Source of the DNA: Plectrocnemia conspersa | Lineage: Eukaryota; Arthropoda; Insecta; Trichoptera; Polycentropodidae | Length of the DNA: 64,000 nt | Reading direction: 5' to 3' | NCBI GenBank assembly: GCA_009617715.1 | Contig: VTFK01000021.1 | Coordinates: 806,001 to 870,000, forward strand | In this document: in pieces, positions 46,380 through 57,500 of the stretch | Position numbering within the stretch: position 1 is the first letter of the stretch | Layout of the letters: each line of letters starts with the position of its first letter | The notes under the pieces: generated by a model | What the model saw: the letters and a program-made list of their open reading frames with translations, nothing else | What the model was told of the DNA's origin: nothing | Database searches by the model: none | Translations under genes and position numbers: made by a program

Positions 46380-46650
46380 GCTGTAATGATGGCGGGTGGC
46401 AATGAGACACAGATTGAGCCGCTGCAGTAGTATATTTATTTGAGGTTACGGTTTACATTATAAGAATGGGGCGGACGCGCGACGGCACGCGTCCGAACCC
46501 TTACAAGCTTGCCGGAAGAGAGAGAGCCGTCACAACACCGCTATTTCTGCGCCGACCAGTTTTGGCCATAACACATCTAAATTCGGCTCCCATAACTCAA
46601 TGTTTGGTTTCGAGGCCCTTAACGGTGTGCAAATCTCAAAGAAGGCGTTA
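46380..46650. mobile_element. LTR-like GC-richer block
   Basis: It begins with TGTAATGATGGCGGG and contains TATATTTATTTGAGG and GGACGCGCGACGGCACGCGTCC (a palindromic core). Its composition differs sharply from the surroundings. The TGT start and structure suggest a solo or partial LTR of a retrotransposon. The 3' edge and target duplication were not found. Confidence 0.35.
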
Positions 46651-46947
46651 ATATTTCAATAATTAAGTATTATTTAATACCATACATACATTTTAAGACA
46701 TCTGGTAAAATATGTTAATACTAAAACAACTAACGTCAGTAAAAAAAGGAAACATGTATAGTTATATCTAGCTGTGAAGTTGTTTAAATCTATTTTACCA
46801 ACAATTGATGCTTTTGAAATTGGTTGTTAGCAGAAGCAAAGTACTTGATCAAATTATTATGCTAATCGCAATGTGTTTTTACTAATATTGCTTATACAGA
46901 TCTACACTTTTAATAAAAACAAAATGTAGAATTTAGGTTATATGCTC

Positions 46948-47124
46948 ATCAGGCGCGTACGGTGAGATTCATTCCCTTTCGCTCGCTCGCGTGTTAAGTG
47001 ACGAGAGTGAGCGAGATAAGGGCGTGCGTTACATGCGTTCCGTACGACCACTTCTTCTCACTCACTCTCGTCACTTAACATGCTAGCGAACGAAAAGGAA
47101 TATATCTCACCGTACGCGCCTGAT
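46948..47124. mobile_element. MITE with long terminal inverted repeats
   Basis: A 177-bp near-palindromic element. The outer ~21 bp (ATCAGGCGCGTACGGTGAGAT) are perfectly inverted. After a short divergent gap, symmetry continues over about 45 bp of each arm (TGACGAGAGTGAG and CTCACTCTCGTCA). No coding frame. The transcript would fold into one long hairpin. Confidence 0.75.
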
Positions 47125-47930
47125 AATCACATATGTATCTATATCCTATTAGTGATCTTTAGGCATCTTAAGATATCAGAAACAATTATTTGTTGAAAAA
47201 TAAATAATTATCAATGTCATTTTATAATATTATTTTGAAGATAATTAATCGTCAATAAGTTTTTTACTTTTATATTTTCAAGTTACAAAATAAAATAAAT
47301 AAATATTTTATTTAATAACTCGGACTTGAATTAAATAAAAATTATCTGTGTTACTTTCGATACTTAAAATAAAGAAATTAAACAACTGATTTACTTCACT
47401 TCATTTATTAGTGTACACATAAACATTAATGACACAAAACCAACTCACAAAAAAAACAACTGAATTAATATGTTAAAAATACACACAAGTTTGCAATGAT
47501 GTTATGTGATCAATGCAATTCTAAAGTATAATACAGTTTACTGACTATAAAATATCATAATTATAATGAATACATGAAGTAGTTTTTTTTATTATCTAAA
47601 ATGCTTCTCAATATAAAAAAATTATAAATATATAAGAATTTCTTCCTCAGATCTTACATCGACTAATCAACCTTAGATATTATTAATACATGCACAAATG
47701 TGACCTTAAATGCATACATTTTAATGGCCAAAGAAAAACAATGGCACAGTAATAATAATTTTTGTAGAAACTTAAAATCGATTAAAGTATATTTGGTTTT
47801 GGTTATTCGATTACAAATAGGATGCGTTTAAATAATTAATGGCGTTACGTATATAATAAGGCACAAAGGTAACACGCAATAAATTATTATAACAATGCAA
47901 TGCAAATAAAATGCGCGATATATATTTCAT
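47125..47930. other. Spacer and 3' flank of DNAAF5
   Basis: A+T-rich sequence with no gene; it probably includes the 3' untranslated region of the minus-strand DNAAF5 gene, whose stop is at 47931. Confidence 0.5.
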
Positions 47931-50900
47931 TCAAATGGATAAAGATTCCAAATGTTTGTTAAGGTGTTCGAGAGCCTTTTGATTCTTATACAGTCTTCCG
48001 TTCGAGTCGACTTTTCCTTTCAACAGTTTCGGATGTACGACTCCCACTTTTTTGAGAGCATCTATTAAAAAAATATAGATTATGTATAGTATATAATAGT
48101 TTAATATATGAGAATGTTCAATTTACCTAAGATATTATCTTGGAAGATCGTATCGGGATCGTCGAGATGAACGAGCATAGCATTATACAGTGCGTCTATA
48201 TGATAATTATAAGTGTCTACATCGTACGGCTCCGGTCTAGACATGAACAAGACGCATAGTGTTTCGACTACAGAATGTCTCACTTGATCATTAGAATCGT
48301 TCAGACGTGACATGATTTCTTATATAAATAAAAAAAAAAAACATAATTACATCAAGGAAAAAGATTACAATGAACTGGAAAATAATATACCTGAATAACT
48401 CTTATGCAAATGCTCTAATTTGAAACAATTGTTCTTCTTTGCTAATGTAACTAAACATCTAATCGCTTTCAGTGCATATTGTCGAGTGTTCTTCACATTA
48501 TCGTTCACCAATTCGACTAGTTTTGGTAGTAATATATCCACATAATTTTGAAGAATTTCTTTGTTCGGAAATAGATCGATAGGCTGAAAATATTATATAA
48601 AATATAATTATATGTTCAGCAATTAAATGCTTCGTGGAAAACTGTAATTATTTTAGCTGTAAGTACCTGAACACATTTCTCAAAATCTACTTCGCCGTCC
48701 AGCTTAGAAATGCTCTCTCCCTCTTGTAAAATTGTGCACAAGCAACAAACTGCAGTCGTTCGTAAAATTTCCGATGTTATTCCAACAGACCAGTTTAAAT
48801 TAGGTATAATAATATCTGAAATACAAACAAGCTTTAGCGTCACGTCGCTGGGAATACAAAAAGTTCAATATGTACCTTGCAAGAGGACATTCATAAACGC
48901 GCTCAATTTATCAGGTTCAGTCAGCTTGAATCTCTCGTCTCTCCTCAGCAACATAGAACACAAACTCGTAAACAGTTCTAATTTGACATCAGCCGAAGTG
49001 ATGTTACTAGACAGAGCTTCTACCAAGAGGGGCGCTATCAAATGCAGATTGAGACCGACGGCTGGACCTAATTATATTCATAAAAAAATTTTAATATTAC
49101 TAAGCTATTTAATAAGTGTGTTTTACACCAATAAATAAACGATTCAAAAATCTTGTCAAAACAAGAAAAACTGCTAATTCTTTAAATATGATTCATTCTC
49201 TGGTTTGAAAATTAGTTTTATATGAGCAATCATCCACAAATATATTATTGTACATATCAAAATCATTACCAGTATGAACAAGAATTGCGTTCAAAGTACA
49301 GCAATCGAGCGATGACATGCTCCAGAAGCACGGATCGGACGTGATGTTGACCAGAAGCGATCTAATGAATATGCAGTAGAGATCGTCCACCGTCGAGCCT
49401 ACTTTCACAGTCTCGCTCAATTTTCCAATCAGACCTAAAATCGTAAAAAATCATATATTTGAAAGGATGCTTCGATTAATTATTAATTGAGTTATGTATT
49501 ACACAAAGAATGATGTTCGATATCCACCGACTTCGGAGTGGCGTACACCGTGAATATGATATTGAACATATCTTGAATGATCGAATTGTTTTGCAACGTG
49601 CAAACATTCATTAGAGATTCACACACAAACAGCAAGTTTATTTGATATCTCGGCTAGAAAGAAAAAATAAAAAAACATTACAAAATCATCACAATAATAA
49701 ATGCATTTATCTCTTACTTCTCGTTTATCGAGGAGGCGAGGCGTGACCAATTCTTTTAGAATCCTCTTGAGATATTTGTCTTCGAGCAAAGTTGGGTTCG
49801 AGCCTTTGATTATGTTGGCTAGAACGAGCAAGCAGTACCAAGAGTCAGTGTCAGGAACGATCAGATCCCACCATACACTGGGAGATATGAAATAACCGAA
49901 TAGTTCCGCAGCACGCGCAATCTGAGTTGAAAGTCGACAGTAAACATAATATAATTCTAATTATTTAGATCTATGATACAAGAATACGCACTTCAGTGAC
50001 GACTCTCTGATCATCGTCTTGAGCACTTTTGAACAAACAGTTGATAATGTCCATCGAATAAAGCAGATTCTTGGCTTCAGTGTGTAGAACGATCCAGCAG
50101 AGGATTTGAGCAGAACGAAGCCTCGGATCAGGTAGCCAGCCATCCAAATCTAAATAAAAAACATCACAAATGAGTTTCATGGTATAGAATTAATATTTGT
50201 TTAATTATACCTTTAATGACCGCTGGGATAATTTTACCCATGTTTTTTCTGACTAAAATTCTGCATCCTAAATTTGGCCGAGATACTAAAAGATCGAAAT
50301 TTACTATATTTGTGTCGTTCATTAAAATTGATTGATTGATTTTGAATTAATCTTTACCAGGCGGATAATGAATTGGCGGCTCTGTTAAGAAGTCTGTTTG
50401 ATTTTTCAACTCTTCTTCGTTTTCATTCATATATTGAAGGCCGACATTCTCCCAAATTGTTTTTGCTTCCAAATAAACCATCTCCATAGAATCGCAAAGA
50501 CTACAGAGTAAGAAAGATGGTTAAAAAACAATGTACTTAAACTAAATGTATTATTATTAATTATAAAGATATGTTAGATAATAATATAACTATAGTCAAA
50601 GAAAGATGGTTAAAAAATAATGTACTTAAACTAAATGTGTTATTATTAATTATAAAGATATGTTAGATAATAATATAACTATAGTCAAAGATAAATCAAT
50701 TATAGAAATAGTTAAGACACAGTTACTATTTCCGCAGGTTGCTAATATTAATCTTTATATAGTACCAAAACTTTCATTTTAGATTTTTTTTAGATTGTTA
50801 TGAGCAAGCTTTGTTGTGCTTATTACCAAGTGGCGAACAGCTTCGTGTCCTGTCGAAACCCTAAACTACCGAGCCATTTCGCCTGCATTTTTTTAAAATC

Positions 50901-52711
50901 TTTTATTCTTAAATTTGAATGTACCGAGTGATGTCAAAGTTAAACATCACGGAAAGTACTACTATCCATAGTAAATATAATTTTTGAGGACCTTAAATAA
51001 GAATCAACTTAAAATAAGACCAACATAAAATATCGGAGCAGCGGAGCACCACAAATTTTCGTGCTTTGGAAATGTTCAGAATTTATATTAAATGGTAAGA
51101 ATTATTTTTTCAGTCAGTATTTACAAAGAATAGCCAGTATTTATATTACACGACCTGACTCAAACTTCAATGTCAGTTTTATGTTAACAGATGGTCAGCA
51201 TAATAACAGATGGTCATTATTAAGGTGTTATTATGCATACAATTAAATAGATTTGTTGCAGAATGGTTGAGAGTTATTCATGGGGTGTTCACTATTATGA
51301 TCAACGAACGCTCGCTATCGCTCCCCTGCACTTTTTCTTATTTTATTTTATTAATTTATTAAGCTTAATAGCTAATTTTTACATCAAACAAATTTTAACT
51401 AAACATAATATAATATATAACATAAACAGAAAATAAAAAAGAACAGCTTTGGTGTGAATGAGATATCTTATAAAATATTTGTTAAATAAATAATTTATTG
51501 CCCATTTATATTTATAAGTGTTATATTTTTTTTTAATTCACTTCTATTTTAATTCTGATCGTCCAATATGTTTATTCTAAGCATATAATATTTATGACCA
51601 GGCTAATCACAAAGTACGCACAATGTCGTGGACATTTCTGTTTTTGTTATATGAACACGTGTTCCTATATATGAGAACGGTTAATGCTCCCAAATAAGAA
51701 TTGGCCAATTATTTCGGTTCAAGTTTTCTTTTCCTCTTGGCACCGATCCAAAAAGTATTTTGACAAGGATCTACGCGTTTAATTTGGCTGACACTTCTTC
51801 CGATGTTATTTTTACACTTTTACACCGCACCGCTTATACGTAAAGAATTTACCTAGCCAACAGCAAGGGAATCATTTTATGCCAATATGAATATCGTTCG
51901 CGAAAATCGATCATCCATTCGCCGACAACTTTGGTGACTTGCAATCTTATGGCCGAATTCTCGTCGAAGAGCATCGTCGCCAGCGGACCGATGGCCGCCT
52001 CGAAGCATTCGGCGTTTCCGTGAGATACGGCAGCACCTGAAATACGACGCAATCAATAACAATTATCATTACGACATTGCCGTACCGAAACGTACCGATG
52101 CATTCGACAGATAGAGTCCTGACTTTGGAGTGCCTGTGGTTGAAGTTGGTGACGGCGGCCGTCACGATAACTTCAGCTCTCATGTGAAACTTGTCGGATA
52201 AGGCGTTTGCTAGAGCTACGGTGGTTTGGCACGCCAGATTCTTAACGTCGGCGAAGTCGTCATTGAACGCTTTGACGAGGATGTCTACGTAATCGTCGTA
52301 ATAGGGCGCCAGGCATTTCGATTCTTTGTAGTGCCCCACGACGTCGAAGAGCAGACTCATGGCTTCTCTCCTCAGCTCCTCGGCGGGTTCGATCGTTTGA
52401 GTCGCAGCGAGACGACGCCGAGCCGCCGCCATCAGATAGGTGAGGATAAAGTCGGAGGGCGGCGCGAGCAGCGTCAAACGAGCCGTAATCTGCACGGCTA
52501 GCTCCCTGCATGCCTCCACTTCGTCGTCCCATCTCGTGAAAACGGCTCCGTGCAACTGCGCGAAAGCCTCCGCCGCCTTTTCGGGATCTTCGATCGTCTT
52601 CACGTCATCCAGAAGCGATTGGAGGGCTTCTTTTCTTTGGCGCCGCTCCTCGGCTTGAAGCCCTACCAACTTGGAGCTCCACGAGCAGACTTCCGCGCAC
52701 TCTTCCGTCAT
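47931..52711 (-). CDS. DNAAF5: Dynein axonemal assembly factor 5 (HEATR2), complete, 13 exons
   Basis: Exons: 52711-52096, 52036-51853, 50500-50358, 50285-50211, 50149-49992, 49921-49718, 49653-49503, 49434-49270, 49067-48876, 48815-48667, 48583-48391, 48318-48127 and 48061-47931. All have GT/AG borders and consistent phases, summing to 2553 nt (850 residues; human HEATR2 has 855). The protein is a chain of HEAT-type helical pairs with no catalytic motif. Landmarks are the N-terminal RRQRKEALQSLLDD, FIL-TYLM, the region VKNLACQTTVALANAL, and the C-terminal LNDSNDQVRHSVVETL followed by GRLYKNQKALEHL. HEATR2/DNAAF5 acts in cytoplasmic pre-assembly of axonemal dynein arms; in Drosophila it is needed in chordotonal (auditory) cilia and sperm. 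The first exon is GC-rich, unlike later exons. The start is the first ATG of the long GC-rich frame. Confidence 0.9.
50511..50688. repeat. 89-bp tandem duplication in DNAAF5 intron 2
   Basis: Two near-identical units, 50511-50599 and 50600-50688, each starting AGAAAGATGGTTAAAAAA and ending ACTATAGTCAA. They begin 11 bp upstream of the acceptor end of exon 3, so part of the branch/polypyrimidine surroundings may be duplicated. Confidence 0.85.
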
Positions 52712-52904
52712 CGTCTCGCCGCAACTAACGTCGCCATATGTAAATAAATAACGTCACGGAGTTTAGTTTTAATTATGTAACGCGCAGACCTAACATTGTA
52801 AAAACCTACCATTACCAATGTTCATATTTTAAAGACAACAAATCAAATGGTCAGAATTATAATAAAAATAGCATAACGACCGTAACGTCTGTAAAGGTAG
52901 CAAC

Positions 52905-53255
52905 AAAAGTTTCACCAATTTTTGGTAGGTCTGCTGTGTGCAGTAGGTATATTATTGGTCCAAGCACACTGCCTTGATATCCCGATCTTATTTTATGAAG
53001 AGCTGACACTTCGACCTAGTATTTGAATTGAAAATATCTCTCATTCATATGACTAAAGCATCACATGCATATTATATAGGAGAGTAAGTTATTGAGTTTA
53101 TGTTGTAGGTTCTCGTACCACACTTTACTGTAGAACGCTTGGCTGATGTCTAGAAACGCAGCTGAACAGTACTTTCGTTCACGAAGGCTTCGGTACACCT
53201 CATCAGCCACTCGGTGTACTGTGTTTCTGAAGAACAGCTCGCGCAATGAGCGTTT
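52905..53255 (-). pseudogene. Jockey-like non-LTR reverse transcriptase fragment
   Basis: On the minus strand, TVHRVADEVYRSLRERKYC is followed by SAAFLDISQAF and a VW-containing block, then, in a shifted frame, SALHKIRSGYQGSVLGPI and YLLHTADLP. These are consecutive blocks of the reverse-transcriptase palm of arthropod Jockey-clade elements. The first catalytic aspartate (FLDISQAFD) is visible, but the F/YADD region is missing. Frameshifts show it is dead. It sits just upstream of DNAAF5. Confidence 0.75.
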
Positions 53256-53418
53256 TGGTGGCTTCCATAAATGATGTCAGGTTTTTTGTTTTTAATTCCA
53301 CCCTCCTAATTCACAAAATGTCGTTGAACCAGACTCCTGTTTGTTTTATACTGACATAATTCAGCTGAAACCCTCCCCCCTCTCTAAAACCTGTGACATA
53401 ATTTAATGGAAACCGCCT
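53256..53418. mobile_element. TA-flanked MITE (copy 2, inverted)
   Basis: Shares the TGGCTTCCATAAAT end, the CAGACTCCTGTTTGTTTTAT interior and the GTGACATAATTTA end with 45863-46023, in reverse internal orientation. It directly abuts the reverse-transcriptase fragment. Confidence 0.55.
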
Positions 53419-54392
53419 TTCTTGTAAAAACTGGAAAATGCAAATGAAAACCATTTCATATATTTTTTACTGTGACCCATGAAAAATTGTAAAAAGTCAC
53501 AAAAGAGTAGATTCCGTATTTAAAATACGGAGATTCCGTATTCGAAAACGAAAACTTTAGAATAAAAAAAATTATACCTTTTTGTTGATGTATGTAAATC
53601 ATAAAGTAAATGCACATAATACAATCGAATATTAGAACTTTTAAGATTTTTTGTTATTCACTGAATATTTATTTTATTTATATAAAAAATAAAAATACAT
53701 TGGTCGATCACCCGAATTTCAAATATTTTTTTTGCAATTTTTTCACTTTAATAAAAATCTTATTTATTTCAGCTGTTACTCTTTTCTTGTCGGGTCTGGC
53801 TGAATAAATAAGGTTTGAATACTCTTTTCATTTCTTAATAAGGTATAATAGGAATGTAGATAATTTACATGGGGGGGGGGGGGAGGGTCAATTACAATTA
53901 TTTTAACAATGTAAAATTTTGGAATATTTACTAATTAATAGTGCTATTTACCTTACATTTTACCAACAATAATCATAAATTGCTAATTTTAACATTAAGA
54001 AAATGTAAATATGTAGTATTAAAAGTTTGAATGTTATAAATGTTTTTTTAATAGGTAATATCAAAATTAAGAATGTTTTTAACAATAGCTCGTTTCAATT
54101 GACAGCAGAATTTTTATCGCTTCACTGTGTATTTGCAGTCTGGAAAAAATACGACTAATATATTTATTGGGAGTAGAATATGTTGTGCAATTTTATTTAT
54201 TTATTACCCCCAAGATTTTTTGTTTCACAACATACAGAATGATTTTTTTCTGTGGTATAATAACTAGTAATATTACATATTTTTGACAAGACTGGAATAA
54301 ATAGGAATCTTCAAAAGCTTATCTATCTTAGCTTCGACTAATAAACGTTAAATTTTCACTATTAAAATAAAAAAATAAATAAATAACGGCGA
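53419..54392. other. Intergenic, upstream of the coiled-coil gene
   Basis: A+T-rich with a G13-class homopolymer tract near 53872; no gene seen. A CpG-richer block that may be the promoter of the coiled-coil gene starts at about 54393. Confidence 0.45.
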
Positions 54393-54592
54393 ACGGTATT
54401 TAGCGCCTATAAGCGCTAACATGGAAAAACATTGATAGCCACTTTCGCGAGCCGGCGCCGCGCGTCATAATATTATTTTGGCCGATTTGTAGGTTATGCT
54501 CTGAAAGAAAGTTGTCGGCGAGCAGCTGTGCATCCCGTCGAGTACAGGGCTGTTCAACCCCAGCACCGTGCAGCCTTCCGTGATTCCGAGCG

Positions 54593-57500
54593 ATGAGCGA
54601 CGAGCTGTTCGCCCTGGAGCAACAGGCCCTGCTTTTGGAGGTGCGTCCACGAAATGTCAATTTACTTTCGATTATCTTTGTTATGACAACAGCCGAGCGA
54701 ATATTCGCTCAGTTGTTCAGTGTGAACATTTGTGCAAATTCTTCGGACGAAACGCACAACGCCAAATCATCGTTTTTGGTGTAGGTACAGTTATAAATCG
54801 AGGCATGTGCTTAACCCTCAAGTGACGTAATTTAAAATGTTTGTTCAATGTATTTTTTTTAATATCTCAATAATAAAACGCGTAACGATCATGATCATGA
54901 ATAATAATTAATAACGATTCGAATTAATTTTAATTACTTTTTTAATCAAGTTCGTGCTAATATATTTGCTTGCCAACTACACTGATATTGTTATAATGTT
55001 TATTTTATTTATACTTCCAAGGCTTTAAATCGTTACGTTTTTCGTTCTGGTTTTTGTTCCAATTCAGTAAAAATATATTATTCAAGTTTTGGTTCTGTCA
55101 AAAATTTCGGTTTCCGGTTCAGTTGAATAACCAAATTTGTATTGCTTCTTATATTTTTAAAAATAAATTTGCTACCATAAGTCAAAACATTTTAATGACA
55201 TCAATCATTAGATGCTATCAAATTCAGTAATCTAAACGAATTCTAATATGTGTAAAACAATAATCAAAGTAACAAAAAAGCATAAAAAAATACATTTTTT
55301 TAGTTAAACTTCAATATTAATTTGTAAGCAGTCTCATGAACCGCAGTCTCATGAGTTTTGAATAAATATATAATAGCTATTATGTTGAATAAAATGTGTA
55401 TAAAAAAGAAACGTTGCGCGACTATTTTTTTATTAAAAAAAAGATGGATTGATGAATGGAAAATTGATAATAATTTCTAATTTTAATAACATTACTGTTA
55501 TTACCTATTATTAACACTAAACAGCCGTAATTTTTTAATTATTGAAATTCAATTTTCGATATCAACTTTCCTAATATAGTAATTGAGGCTGAAGTTTTTA
55601 ATTTTCAATTAAAGTTGGAATTACAAAAATACTTATATGCGAGTGTATCAAATTATTAATATTAGTGTGCTATTTTAAAATTTCACTTTGCACTCTCGCT
55701 TGGCATTTGACACTTTTCATCGTGAGTTTTACCAAGGAAATAAACTTCTTCTGGACGCCCAATTTCTCCAATCTACCGCTATTGAGTCATATGCAGCTAA
55801 AATCAATAAATAGAATTTCGATGTTGAATTCCCTGAGAGTTTTTTAGAATTTGTCGAATCGAAAAAAAATATATTTACAGTACATTTTGATAAATTTATA
55901 TATGTTTATAAAAGTTGGATAGCTTCGTTTGTTTGTGAATTGTCCAATACTCTAGTTCTTGCATGCGATACTTCTAACAATTATCGAAAATGTGAAACAT
56001 TTTTGATGCTAAATAGTAATTTATCAGCGGATGATCACGCACATTTTTACAACCCTAGTAAAACCTATTTTAAAGAATACTTTGACAATTTTTAATTACG
56101 AATAACTTTATTCATATCGTTAATAAACGAAAGAAACAATAATGGACCGAGATTAAAACCTTGAGGAATTTCTGATGTGACTAATATATTGTTGAACGAG
56201 TATTCAAAATGGCGGCTCTAATTGTCGCTCTTTAAAATAATCCTAGAAAATAAAGTAGAGTTCAAAAACGTTCTATAATGTAAATTGAAATTAAATAAAA
56301 ATTAAAAATCATGTGGTTTAACATTCAAATCCTTATATATCCTTATAGGTGAAGTATATTGTTTACTTTTTATATGTTCGCCGTGCCGGCAAACAATATT
56401 AAGCAAATATACTTATTGTGATCGAAATTTCAAAATAATGCATTCTCCCATCTTGAAGATATACAATACATATGTGGGCCATAAGTTTTTGTACTTTTGA
56501 AAATTCAATAAAAAAACTACAGGTCGTTTGATAATGAATGTTTATTTCACTAAAATACCATAATTGGGTAAATCATGTCTTAATAATAATGTCGTCTAAA
56601 TGTCCACCAATCCGCCGCTGGCATTCCTCGAATCTGGCACCTAGGTTTATAAACACTATGACACAAAGCGCGTGGGATGTTGGCTATCTCTTGAAGAATA
56701 TTCGCCATAAGTTGGGTTATTGAAGCTGGTTTATAAACACGACTTTTGAGATAACTCATTAAAAAATCTAGAGGTGGCAAATCTTGGCTGCTGTCACCTC
56801 TACGTGATATCAGTTTGTTAGGAAACATTTTATTCACCACCTATGTTTTTTCGTAAAATCCAATCATCGGCTTTTAAATATTGCACCAATTGAACATTAT
56901 ATGGGTGTAGTTTTTCAAAATTCGACGCAAAAAATGATTTTGACCAGAGAAAAGCCTTTCAACACTAACTTGTGTCTCTGGAGCTCCTAAAACCACCATT
57001 GCAATTTTGTATAAATGAGGATGTGTATTATTATTTTCCTCCCAAAATTATAAAATATGTTTTTTTGTATAACGGACAAAATATTTGGTCAAATGCGAAA
57101 ATTATTGAAAACATCCTGTTAATGTTATACATATTTAACACTTTCGCGGACACGTCTGCAATTGCAGTCATTTTTCGACTGTTAAATGGGACACGTCTGC
57201 ATATGAAAACCTCTAAATATACATAAACAATAATTAAATTTAGGTCAAGATATAATATACAATGAAAATAATTAGGTATTTAATTTTTTTTACAAATTTT
57301 ACCTATATTAGTGTCCTAGAGTATTTAAATACGTTTTTTAAGTGTCCGCGAAAGTGTTAAATTTAAGTGTCACCGCTTGTTACCAATGTTCTACGCAGTA
57401 TAATCGCGTTATACCTTTAACTTGATACCTACATACAAATAAAATATATTTTCAATGTTTATTTATTTATTTTAATTCTATATAAAATTTTTCTGTGAAA

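Noticed and set aside
52226..52747. Several overlapping plus- and minus-strand frames in the first DNAAF5 exon
   Set aside because: They are alternative frames of a GC-rich coding exon whose correct frame is supported by splicing and family resemblance.
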